A stretch of DNA of 64,000 bases, taken from assembly GCA_965224785.1 (NCBI GenBank), contig OZ245062.1, forward strand, positions 3,534,001-3,598,000, given 5' to 3'. Source of the stretch: JALSNL01 sp036479585 (GTDB lineage: Bacteria; Bacteroidota; Ignavibacteria; Ignavibacteriales; Melioribacteraceae). Within the stretch, counting starts at the first letter, position 1, and every line of letters begins with the position of its first letter. Shown here piece by piece: positions 54,683 to 63,253 of this stretch. The notes beneath the pieces are model-generated. The model had not been told where the DNA came from, ran no database searches, and was given only the letters and a program-made list of their open reading frames with translations. The position numbers and the translations under genes were made by a program.

Positions 54683-54811
54683 ATTTAGTGAATCGATTGA
54701 TAGATTACATACTTTTAAAATTCAGAATAAATAGAGTTTAAAAAAGTTTTTATTGAATAAGTAGTTTGTTTTGCAAAAGGTGAAAAAGAAGTTGTTCGAA
54801 ATATTTTTATA

Positions 54812-54833
54812 GAACACTATAAATAAAGTGTTC
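54812..54833. repeat. 7-bp inverted repeat
   Basis: GAACACT at 54812-54818 pairs with AGTGTTC at 54827-54833 around 8 bases. It lies just after the acetyltransferase stop (54854, minus strand). No U-tract follows on either strand, so a terminator role is doubtful. Confidence 0.3.
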
Positions 54834-54853
54834 AAATTATAATGCGTTTTATG

Positions 54854-55432
54854 TTAAAGATAATCCGTTCTATCTACATAACCATTAGAACTATCATAAG
54901 AAATTACCTTTCCGGGAATTCCAACAACTACAGCATTTTCTGGAGCATCTTTTGTAACAACACAATTTGCTCCTATTGCAACATTATCCCCAATATTTAT
55001 TCCACCTATAATTTTTGCTCCTGGACCAATATAAACATTGTTGCCTATAGTTGGTGAACCTGCTCTTTTACCACGATTTGTTTGTCCTAAAGTTACACCT
55101 TGGGAAATATTACAGTTGTTTCCAATAACACAATTTTGATTAACTATTATTTGTCCAAAATGTCCAATGTAAAATCCCTTGCCTATCTCAGCAGTAAAAG
55201 GAATATCAATACCAAATTTATGTTTGTAATGTCTAAGCATCCCTTTAGCAAAAAAGTAAAAAAACAATTTTAAAATTTTATTGCTTTTAAGGTATTTGCA
55301 TGTCCGCAGCCAAAAAATATAAGTGAAACCTTCATTAAATATTAGAAGTTTTAAAAAATCTAAAACTCCTTGATTTTCAGAAATTCTGTACAAATCAGAA
55401 TACACAAATTGTTTATATTCGGTATAATTCAT
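54854..55432 (-). CDS. Serine acetyltransferase-like hexapeptide protein
   Basis: A protein of about 192 residues from the ATG at 55432 (a longer TTG frame to 55486 lacks an SD). The N-terminal helical part is followed by a left-handed beta-helix with 'IGHFGQIIVNQNCVIGNNCN', 'ISQGVTLGQTNRGKRAGSPT' and 'IGNNVYIGPGAKIIGGINIG'. This is the SAT/LbH pattern with the conserved acetyl-CoA-site region. It ends 'ENAVVVGIPGKVISYD'. In this locus it more likely acetylates a sugar than serine. It is the first gene of the long minus-strand operon, facing the divergent beta-helix gene. Confidence 0.85.
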   Translation of the reverse strand: MNYTEYKQFVYSDLYRISENQGVLDFLKLLIFNEGFTYIFWLRTCKYLKSNKILKLFFYFFAKGMLRHYKHKFGIDIPFTAEIGKGFYIGHFGQIIVNQNCVIGNNCNISQGVTLGQTNRGKRAGSPTIGNNVYIGPGAKIIGGINIGDNVAIGANCVVTKDAPENAVVVGIPGKVISYDSSNGYVDRTDYL

Positions 55433-55764
55433 TTTTAATCTTAAATATTGAAAAAATAATTTAATCAATACATTATGTAGATTCAACTCCAGTTATTTTT
55501 ACAATACACATTTTGAAAAAATCATGAGTTATTAACTAGTAAAAAAATAGATCTTCTTAGCAAGAGGAAATATTAAAACAGTAGGATATTTTTTCTATCT
55601 AGTAAATATTACCTGTAATTTTTAATGTTTTTCTCTAAAATGATGAGGTTTCTTCCTAATTATGGAACTAAAATATTGGCATATTGTTTGAATTAAAAAG
55701 GATATATATATTAAAAATATTAAAATATTTTCGATAGTTAATTATAAAATTTAAGGGTAACTAT
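55433..55764. other. Divergent intergenic region at the head of the locus
   Basis: About 330 bases lie between the first gene of the minus-strand polysaccharide operon and the plus-strand beta-helix gene. Both promoters must lie here. Around 55677-55693 a TGGCAT-like and TTTGAA pair resembles a sigma-54 layout only weakly (GG-N10-GA rather than GG-N10-GC). No clear operator, terminator or coding remnant was seen. Confidence 0.45.
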
Positions 55765-58566
55765 ATGTACAGAATAGTTTTTTTAATTCTTCTTTTTATC
55801 TTCTCCTTTGTTCAAGCACAGTCAACTTACATAGTTTCAAAAGATGGTAGTGGAAACTTTTCATCTATTTCTCAAGTTAATTCTGCAAATTTGAATTCAG
55901 GTGATATTGTAAGTTTTAGGGCAGGAGAAATATTTGATGATGCCATTCTAGATTGTAAATCGGGAGTTACATACAATACTGATGGTACTCCTCAAGCTAT
56001 TATTGGGAATCCTTCAAACACATCTAACAGTTACTGGGTTTATATAAATGAAAAACATAATGTTACTATTGAAAATCTAAAAATATTTGGTACTTCTAAA
56101 TCTGGAAATTATCAAGCTGGTGCTATTCGCATAGAATCAAATTTGCTTGCACAATCAAAAATTATTAGCACAACAGATTATAATATATCTATTATAGGTT
56201 GTAATATAAGAGGTGGAGAAAATTCAACTATTTCTCATAGTAAAGGAATTCAATCTAATGGAGGAATTAAAGGACTAAAAATATTAAACAATGAAATAAG
56301 CTTTTTTGGGAAAGGAATTTATGTTGATAATCCTTATAATGTTATAATAGACGGAAATCATATACATGATATCTTCTTTGCAGATCCTTTAAATGGGATA
56401 TTCACTAACCAGCTTCATACTCGCGGTGGAGTTGGAGTTGAATTATATGGAGCAGAGTGGATTGGAGGTAAGCAATATGCTTGGGATGTTAATTATTCCG
56501 TAGTTGTTAGTAACAATAATATATATGACTATGAAACATCATGTATAAGTCCAACAACTATTTCGAGCCTAATTATTGAATATAATGAAGTACATGACAA
56601 CTTAGATGAAAGAATTTTTCACGGGGGAATTGATCATGCACACGGCTTAGGTAAAATTGATGATCATTCTTACGGTGGAATATCTTTCCCAGGTTCTTAT
56701 GGCGATATTGTTAGGTATAATAAAATCTATAATATTAACAGATGGAATAAAAGTCCTAAATATGAGGCACATGATGGATTTGAATTTACGGATAGGAGTG
56801 GAAATAAATTTGAATCGGATGGGTCTGTATATATTTATAAAGACTATAATTCAACAAATAATGCTCCTTATTCTCCATATAGCTTAGGTGCACTTATTGA
56901 CGGAAGTGGGTATGGAGCTAAAATATATGGAAATCTCATTTATGATTCTGATTTTGTTGGAATAGTTAGAGCAGCTGCTGTAGGAAATGGTTACCAAGGA
57001 GGAAATTATACTAACGAAATTTATAACAATACATTTTGGAATGTTTCATATAATCCAAATTTTGATAATACATATCTTGGGGCTGCAATAATTAAAGCTG
57101 TTAATGAAACATCCCCAATATATATAAGAAATAATATTTTCTATTTTAGCAACTCATTTGGGTCTGCAATTTATGTGCAAGCTGTTAATCTTTTTGAAGG
57201 AAATAATATTTTCATAGAACATTCCAAAGTTAAAACAGATGGGACTGGAGATGGGAATTTCATTTCACCTCCAGTTGCAATATACGTTGCGGGGGCACAC
57301 GGAGGAATATATAATCAAATAGGAAATAAAAGTGTATTTGGATATGATATAAAAAAAATAAATGAATTATTTATTGATGTAGAGAATAAAGATTTTCGAC
57401 TAAAGCCAGGATCCATCGCAATTGATGCTGGTGCAGAAATAGGAAATTCAGCAGATGGACAAAAATATTCTGGGAAAGATTATTTGACTGGAAGAGTTGA
57501 TATTGGGGCATTTGAATTTTCTGCAAGTTCAAATAACGATCCTATTCCTGAAGATGATCCTACCCCTGAAGATAATTCTGATCCAGAAGAGGAAACATCC
57601 ACAACTCCTGTTATAGTAAACCAACCAACTGATCAGATTGTTTTTGAAGGTGATGTTGCTCATATCAAAGTAACTGCAAGTTGTTCAGATCCTATTAAAT
57701 ATCAATGGTGGAAAGAACCTTTTGTAAGTGTAGCAGAAAGTAAAATATTAAATAATTCGAAATATTCTGGGGCAACATCTAGCGAATTAATTATTAGTAG
57801 TATTTCTAATGAAGATGGAACTACTAAATATATATGTGAAGTTTATAATGAAAAAGATCATGAAAATCTTTGGATAAACACAAAGGGTGCAGAACTAACT
57901 ATTACTTCGAAGGAAGAATTAACTAATGAAAAGTCTGAACTAAATGTAATTTTAGAGGGAGCTGTGGTTAATGGCAAAATGTCCACATTACTTAATGAGA
58001 AGAATTTATTACCAAAATCTCAGCCATATAATAATAAATGGTTTAACTATTCTAAGTTTCAAAATGTAAAAGCTTTTCATAATAGTATAGTTGATTGGGT
58101 GTTGATTGAACTAAGAACAGAATTACAAACTACTGAAAAAAGATTTGTAGCATTATTGGATAATGAAGGTTCAATAGTAAATTTAGATGCCTCAAAGGAT
58201 TTTTCAAATCTAAATATTCCAGATGGAAATTATTTCATAGTGATACATCATCGAAATCATTTGCCAATTATGAGTTCATCAAAAATTATTGTAAATAATT
58301 CTGTTATAAATTATGATTTTACAACGGGAAGCAATAAAGCTTATGGTACAAATTCAATGGCAAAATTAACAAATGGGAAATTTGCAATGTTTGCCGGAGA
58401 TGGAGATGCAAATAAGACAATAAATAAAATAGATTTTGGTTTAGTTGCAAATAATATTTTTACAATTGGATATGAGTTTGGAGATCTTGATATGAACGGT
58501 ATTATAAACGTTCTTGATTACTCAAAAATAAATCAAAATATTCTTATTAAATCTAATGTTCCATAA
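55765..58566 (+). CDS. Secreted right-handed beta-helix protein with Ig-like and dockerin-like ends
   Basis: A 933-residue exported protein: signal peptide to about residue 18 ('IFSFVQAQS'). A long parallel beta-helix follows (about 20-590) with repeated Asn-rich turns ('NVTIENLKIFG', 'NVIIDGNHIHDI', 'IYNNTFWNVSY'), the fold of pectate lyases and other polysaccharide lyases or hydrolases. A Pro/Asp/Glu-rich linker (about 592-615) precedes an Ig-like domain (about 618-718). The C-terminus has calcium-loop-like 'GDGDANKTINKIDF' and 'GDLDMNGIINVLDYS' elements like a dockerin. It has no T9SS C-terminal domain. A lyase acting on the local uronic-acid polysaccharide is possible but not shown; catalytic residues were not identified. 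Confidence 0.85.
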   Translation: MYRIVFLILLFIFSFVQAQSTYIVSKDGSGNFSSISQVNSANLNSGDIVSFRAGEIFDDAILDCKSGVTYNTDGTPQAIIGNPSNTSNSYWVYINEKHNVTIENLKIFGTSKSGNYQAGAIRIESNLLAQSKIISTTDYNISIIGCNIRGGENSTISHSKGIQSNGGIKGLKILNNEISFFGKGIYVDNPYNVIIDGNHIHDIFFADPLNGIFTNQLHTRGGVGVELYGAEWIGGKQYAWDVNYSVVVSNNNIYDYETSCISPTTISSLIIEYNEVHDNLDERIFHGGIDHAHGLGKIDDHSYGGISFPGSYGDIVRYNKIYNINRWNKSPKYEAHDGFEFTDRSGNKFESDGSVYIYKDYNSTNNAPYSPYSLGALIDGSGYGAKIYGNLIYDSDFVGIVRAAAVGNGYQGGNYTNEIYNNTFWNVSYNPNFDNTYLGAAIIKAVNETSPIYIRNNIFYFSNSFGSAIYVQAVNLFEGNNIFIEHSKVKTDGTGDGNFISPPVAIYVAGAHGGIYNQIGNKSVFGYDIKKINELFIDVENKDFRLKPGSIAIDAGAEIGNSADGQKYSGKDYLTGRVDIGAFEFSASSNNDPIPEDDPTPEDNSDPEEETSTTPVIVNQPTDQIVFEGDVAHIKVTASCSDPIKYQWWKEPFVSVAESKILNNSKYSGATSSELIISSISNEDGTTKYICEVYNEKDHENLWINTKGAELTITSKEELTNEKSELNVILEGAVVNGKMSTLLNEKNLLPKSQPYNNKWFNYSKFQNVKAFHNSIVDWVLIELRTELQTTEKRFVALLDNEGSIVNLDASKDFSNLNIPDGNYFIVIHHRNHLPIMSSSKIIVNNSVINYDFTTGSNKAYGTNSMAKLTNGKFAMFAGDGDANKTINKIDFGLVANNIFTIGYEFGDLDMNGIINVLDYSKINQNILIKSNVP

Positions 58567-58779
58567 CTTATATTGTATTTAATAGAAATAGTTAAAATAA
58601 TTTATATGAATTGTTTCTATGTTTTATAGCAGTCATTTTTTTAATATCTTTAAGATAAGAGATATTAGTGTATCATATTAATACGTTGTAATCAGTTTAT
58701 TTTTGGATTCAATTTTAATATTCACTTTTTTAAGCTTACAAGTAATAAAATTTTATAATTATCACACTAGGAGAAAGTA

Positions 58780-61605
58780 ATGAAAAACCCCAAACAAATG
58801 GCATTTTTAATGCTAATAATAATTTTATCTTGCTCAAATTTTATATTTGGACAAGCACCCACAATTTCTACACATCCGCAAGGTAATGGCTCGCTTCTTG
58901 GAACCTCTGCAACTTTTACAGTTGTTGCCTCTGGAACTGGAGTGCTAACTTATCAATGGAAAAAAGATAATGTGAATATTTCAGGTGCAATTTCTACTTC
59001 ATATACAATTGCAAGTACAACATTACCTGATAATGGAGCAAAGTTTAAGTGTTCTGTTTCAAATGCTGGTGGCACCACGGTAAGTGATGAAGCAACATTA
59101 TATGTACTTCAAACAGATGAAAGAGCATCTGCAAATTTACAAGTTCTTTATAATTTTGAAGATGGATCAGGAGAAACAATTAGTGATGTTTCAAGTGTTG
59201 GAACTGCTATTGATTTAACAATTGATGATAATACATTGGTTGGATGGACAGATAAAGGATTAAACATTCATGGAAATTCAAGAATCAAATCAGCAAATAT
59301 TGCAACAAAAATTATAGATGCATGTAAAAATTCAAATGAAATTACTTTTGAAGCTTGGTTGTTGCCTTCAAACGTAACAACAAGAGATTTAAATACAAGA
59401 ATATTAACAATTGGAAATAGTACTAGTTCCTCAGAGAGAAATTTTGGAATTGTTCAAAAAAAGGCAAATCACTATTATTTATTAAGAACAACTGGTACAG
59501 ATTTAAATGGAGTTCCAACAACAGAGTTTGATACAATGTTTGTTGCATTAACTCACCTTGTATTTACAAGAAGTACAGAAGGAACAGTAAAGACATATAG
59601 AAACGGACAACTAGTTTTAACAGATGAAAGAATTGGATCATTTTCAAACTGGGATGACTCGCACCATATTTATCTTGGTAATGAAACAAGTAGTTTTTAT
59701 TATTGGGAAGGAACATACTATTTAACTGCACTATATAATAGAGCTTTAACAGAATTTGAAGTTCAACATAATTATACTTTTGGAGTTGAAAGTGATGAAG
59801 TACCATCTTTTGTAACTCATCCAAAAGATAAATTTGTTTTAGAAAACGAAACAGTTAACCTTAGTTCTTTTGCAATTAGTATTTTCCCAGTATCATATCA
59901 GTGGAAAAAGAATGGGGTAGATATTTCTGGAGAAACCAACTCCACACTTTCTCTACTTACAACTAATGTTGATGATGGAGCAATTATTACATGTGTTGCA
60001 ACATCCTCTGCCGGTTCTAAAGAAAGTTCTTCTGCTACACTTACTGTTTCATCTGGTAGTGATAGAGTAGATGCTGGTCAACAAGTACTATATACTTTTA
60101 GGGAAGGAAGTGGTAATAAAGTTAATGATGTTTCAGATAATGGATCACCTTTAAATTTTACAATTTTTTCAACGGACGCTGTTGAGTGGGTAAGTGACGG
60201 GCTAAAGATTAATTCAACTCCCTCAATAATTACTACTGCTCCGGCAACAAAAATTATTACTGCATCTAAAAGTTCAAATGAAGTAACAATTGAAGCCTGG
60301 TTAAAATCTGAGAATATAACACAAACTGGTCCAGCTAGAATTGTGTCACTTTCATCAAATGAAAATAGTCGTGATTTTTCTTTGAGTCAAGAAGCAGATA
60401 GTTTTGAGGTTAGGTTAAGAAGCACAACAACCTCCAACAATGGTTCGGCACTCTTAACACCAAAAGGAACTGTAACTGTTCCTGGTTTTGACCATGTCGT
60501 TTCTACAAGAGATGAAAATGGTAATGTAAAAATATATGTAAATGGAACTTTAAAAAAATCTGGTTTGATAGATGGAAGTCTTTCAAATTGGGAACCAAGT
60601 TTTCTTTCCTTGGGAAATGAAATTGGTGGTACTGATTTGCATTGGAAAGGTACTATTAGTCTAGTGGCAGTTTTTGATAGAGCACTTTCCGCAGGCGAAG
60701 TAGCAAGGAATTATGTATATGGTCCGGTTGGAATAATAAAAGCTCCAACTGATTTAGCTCTCACTTCAAATCTACCATTTAAAGTTTCTATTGGATGGAA
60801 AGATAACTCTATTAAAGAAAGCGGATATATTATTGAAAGAAGTGTCGCCTCACCAATAGATTATAGTGTTTTAGATACTATTGCCGCTGATAATATTAGC
60901 TATGTAGATTCAATTTTTACTAATAACAAAGCCTACGTATATAGAGTTAAAGCGTTTAATAGTAATGGCGAGTCTCCTTATTCTAATGTTCTAAATGTTC
61001 ACACTCGTACATTGCCAATTAGTACACCAACTGGCTTGGCTTATACTTTACATGCAACATTTGGAGTTCCTGTATTGACTTGGGATGATAATTCTGATAA
61101 TGAACTTGGATTTATTGTAGAAAGAAGAGGTACAACAATTGGCTCTCTATATAAAGGTGTTGATACTGTTGCGACAAATATTATCACCTATACAGATGGA
61201 ACTGTTACCGATTCAACAGTTTTTGATTATCGTATTTACGCTTTTAACAAGGATACTATTTCAACCTTTAGTAATGAACTAAGAGCTGAAATTTTAACTG
61301 ATATTGAAGCTGACGAATCAATTCCGGAAGAGTATAGTCTAGCACAAAATTTTCCAAATCCTTTTAACCCAAGTACAAAAATAAATTTTGGGTTACCTGA
61401 AAAATCAGATGTCTCGTTAAGAATTTTCAATTTATTGGGACAAAGTGTTTTAACAATTCTTAATGAAGAATATTCTGCTGGAAACCATACAGTAAATTTC
61501 GATGCAAGTAATTTTACAAGTGGAGTTTACATATACACTATTACTGCAAAGGGTGTGGATGGAAATAGTTTCAGAGAATCTAAAAAAATGATTTTGATGA
61601 AATAG
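58780..61605 (+). CDS. T9SS-secreted Ig/LamG/FN3 repeat protein
   Basis: A 941-residue exported protein: signal peptide to about residue 25 ('LSCSNFIFGQ'), a first Ig-like domain, LamG-like domain, second Ig-like and second LamG-like domain, two FN3-like domains, then a T9SS C-terminal sorting domain ('NFPNPFNPSTKINFGLPEK'). It has a good SD (AGGAG). The first Ig/LamG pair is close to that of 8164-10572 ('NLQVLYNFE', 'FEAWL'). It lacks the SGNH domain, so it may be an adhesin or glycan-binding protein. It ends with a strong hairpin terminator. Confidence 0.9.
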   Translation: MKNPKQMAFLMLIIILSCSNFIFGQAPTISTHPQGNGSLLGTSATFTVVASGTGVLTYQWKKDNVNISGAISTSYTIASTTLPDNGAKFKCSVSNAGGTTVSDEATLYVLQTDERASANLQVLYNFEDGSGETISDVSSVGTAIDLTIDDNTLVGWTDKGLNIHGNSRIKSANIATKIIDACKNSNEITFEAWLLPSNVTTRDLNTRILTIGNSTSSSERNFGIVQKKANHYYLLRTTGTDLNGVPTTEFDTMFVALTHLVFTRSTEGTVKTYRNGQLVLTDERIGSFSNWDDSHHIYLGNETSSFYYWEGTYYLTALYNRALTEFEVQHNYTFGVESDEVPSFVTHPKDKFVLENETVNLSSFAISIFPVSYQWKKNGVDISGETNSTLSLLTTNVDDGAIITCVATSSAGSKESSSATLTVSSGSDRVDAGQQVLYTFREGSGNKVNDVSDNGSPLNFTIFSTDAVEWVSDGLKINSTPSIITTAPATKIITASKSSNEVTIEAWLKSENITQTGPARIVSLSSNENSRDFSLSQEADSFEVRLRSTTTSNNGSALLTPKGTVTVPGFDHVVSTRDENGNVKIYVNGTLKKSGLIDGSLSNWEPSFLSLGNEIGGTDLHWKGTISLVAVFDRALSAGEVARNYVYGPVGIIKAPTDLALTSNLPFKVSIGWKDNSIKESGYIIERSVASPIDYSVLDTIAADNISYVDSIFTNNKAYVYRVKAFNSNGESPYSNVLNVHTRTLPISTPTGLAYTLHATFGVPVLTWDDNSDNELGFIVERRGTTIGSLYKGVDTVATNIITYTDGTVTDSTVFDYRIYAFNKDTISTFSNELRAEILTDIEADESIPEEYSLAQNFPNPFNPSTKINFGLPEKSDVSLRIFNLLGQSVLTILNEEYSAGNHTVNFDASNFTSGVYIYTITAKGVDGNSFRESKKMILMK

Positions 61606-61626
61606 AAATTGATTTAAGTGTTTTTC

Positions 61627-61658
61627 AAAAAGCCAGGCAAATTGCTTGGCTTTTTTTT
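61627..61658 (+). terminator. Intrinsic terminator after the T9SS protein
   Basis: Stem 61632-61638 (GCCAGGC) pairs with 61644-61650 (GCTTGGC) with one G-T wobble, the loop is 5 bases, and 8 T follow (61651-61658). An A-run on the other side gives partial two-way function between convergent genes (61605 plus and 61689 minus). Confidence 0.85.
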
Positions 61659-61688
61659 GAGATTTTTAAAAAGTAAATTTTAACTGTT

Positions 61689-62312
61689 TTATTTGGCAAC
61701 AACAAGATGAGATGTTGGAGGCATATTTCTTACTTCTTTAATCAACTCAAGATTTGCTCTTTTAAGCAAACCATTTACACCATCTTTTTTTACAAATGTT
61801 TTAAAATTATTGTAGTGTTCTTTGCCTGCTAAATATTCAACAACCGTATTTATCTTACCCATAAAAGTTTTGGGTGTCGGAACTAAGTAATCACCAATAA
61901 TTATTTGGTTTGCAATTTGTTTCATTTCATTTAATAAAACTAATCTATCGTCAATATCAATTTCATGTATTACATAAGTTGTAATTGCATAATCAAATTT
62001 CATATTAGTTTTCTCTTGTAGTTCAAGTGCATTACTATGAACAAAACTAATATTAGAATATTTGCTTTTTTCTAAATTTGAATTTGCAACAGAAATGTTT
62101 TTTGAAGAAAGGTCTATACCAACAACGGTTTTACAATGCGATGCAAGTTGAAAGGATAGTCTTCCAGTACCGCAACCAACATCAAGAACAGAACAGTTTG
62201 GTTCAATAATATCTTTTATTTGTTTGAAGAGTTTATCTTGATTAGGAGCAATTAATTTATCATAGAAAAGTCCATCATACCAATGTTTTTTATCACTACT
62301 TGAGGGTTGCAT
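61689..62312 (-). CDS. Class I SAM-dependent methyltransferase
   Basis: A 207-residue methyltransferase. The SAM-binding loop is 'VLDVGCGTGRLSFQLASH' (about residues 40-57), then 'VVGIDLSSKNISVANSNL', the acidic loop 'FVHSNALEL' and 'FDYAITTYVIHEI'. The substrate cannot be read; the family includes ubiquinone-like, small-molecule and unknown methyltransferases. It starts 2 bases after the TSUP gene stop, so they are likely co-transcribed (TSUP first). It shares the terminator at 61627-61658. Confidence 0.85.
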   Translation of the reverse strand: MQPSSSDKKHWYDGLFYDKLIAPNQDKLFKQIKDIIEPNCSVLDVGCGTGRLSFQLASHCKTVVGIDLSSKNISVANSNLEKSKYSNISFVHSNALELQEKTNMKFDYAITTYVIHEIDIDDRLVLLNEMKQIANQIIIGDYLVPTPKTFMGKINTVVEYLAGKEHYNNFKTFVKKDGVNGLLKRANLELIKEVRNMPPTSHLVVAK

Positions 62313-62314
62313 TT

Positions 62315-63073
62315 TTAAAATACTCCAAGTAATTTTAATGAAATTATTATAATTGCAAAAATTAAAAAAAACTTTATGATCTTAGCTCCTTTTTTTACGG
62401 CTATTTTTGCAGACCACCAAGCTCCAAAACCAGTACCAGCAGCTAGGCTTAGCCCATATACCCAATTAATATTTCCAGTAAATGCAAAAACTAATATTGC
62501 TGGAATTGTATAAATTAAAACGATAAAAACTTTATGAAGATTAACGTATAACAAACTCATTTTTAATACTCGGTGTATTGCAATCATCAACAGGAAACCA
62601 ATACCAACCTGAATGAAACCACCATAAAAGCCAAGTAAAAACATGATAGGATAAATTAACCAAGGGACCTTTCCAGTTATTTTTTCAGTAATAAATTCTT
62701 TTGAACTTGGAATCATCATTGTAATAACAATCCCAATCATTACAACTCCAAGAATTTTTTCAAAGAAAGCATTGCTAATTTTTGTTGCATAGAAAGCTCC
62801 AATAATTGCACCAGGCAATGTGAATAAACCCATCTTCAGGCTTAACTTAATTTGACTTACATTCTCTTTTCGGAAAGACAAAACCCCAGATAAGTTTTGG
62901 AAGAGCAATCCAATTCTGTTTGTACCATTAGCAACTGAAGCATCAAGACCCAAAAAGATTAGTAATGGTAAAGTTAATGTAGAACCTCCACCAGCCATAA
63001 TATTTATGAATCCACTAATTGTTCCAACACTAAACAACAATAATATTTTTATAGGTTCTGATATATCATTCAT
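62315..63073 (-). CDS. TSUP-family permease (TauE/SafE-like)
   Basis: A 252-residue inner-membrane protein with about eight helices. The hallmark N-terminal motif is 'GGGSTLTLPLLIFLGLDASV', followed by 'ANGTNRIGLLFQNLSGVL', and a repeat at the middle ('GFYGGFIQVGIGFLLMIA'). TSUP proteins move sulfur compounds or other organic anions across the membrane. It is the first gene of a two-gene unit with the methyltransferase. It shares a 180-base divergent region, including a CRP/FNR-like site, with the secreted protein on the plus strand. Substrate unknown. Confidence 0.9.
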   Translation of the reverse strand: MNDISEPIKILLLFSVGTISGFINIMAGGGSTLTLPLLIFLGLDASVANGTNRIGLLFQNLSGVLSFRKENVSQIKLSLKMGLFTLPGAIIGAFYATKISNAFFEKILGVVMIGIVITMMIPSSKEFITEKITGKVPWLIYPIMFLLGFYGGFIQVGIGFLLMIAIHRVLKMSLLYVNLHKVFIVLIYTIPAILVFAFTGNINWVYGLSLAAGTGFGAWWSAKIAVKKGAKIIKFFLIFAIIIISLKLLGVF

Positions 63074-63157
63074 ATTCTTCTAGCAAAGATACTATTTTAT
63101 CCTAAATTTAATTTAGCTTAAAAAGTTGCCTCAATATTTTCTATTTTTGTTTTGTCC

Positions 63158-63173
63158 TGTGATTTATATCACA
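63158..63173. promoter_or_regulatory. CRP/FNR-type binding site
   Basis: TGTGATTTATATCACA has perfect TGTGA/TCACA half-sites with a 6-base spacer. It lies about 85-90 bases upstream of both the TSUP gene start (63073, minus) and the lamin-tail protein start (63254, plus), in the region between divergent genes. Confidence 0.6.
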
Positions 63174-63253
63174 TAATTCATTTAAGTATTAAGTATTTTT
63201 GATGCAATGTTTTTAGTAATAATTTAGTCACTAAACTTTTAATCTATCTTTTT

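Noticed and set aside
54812..54833. Hairpin after the serine-acetyltransferase-like gene as a terminator
   Set aside because: The stem is only 7 bp and no U-tract follows on either strand; kept only as an inverted repeat.
55677..55693. Possible sigma-54 promoter before the beta-helix gene
   Set aside because: The GG-N10-GC invariant is not met (GG-N10-GA), and AT-rich DNA gives such near matches by chance.
58642..58667. 8-bp inverted repeat (TAATATCT / AGATATTA) between the two secreted-protein genes
   Set aside because: All but two pairs are A/T, the loop is 10 bases and no T-tract follows; expected by chance in such AT-rich DNA.
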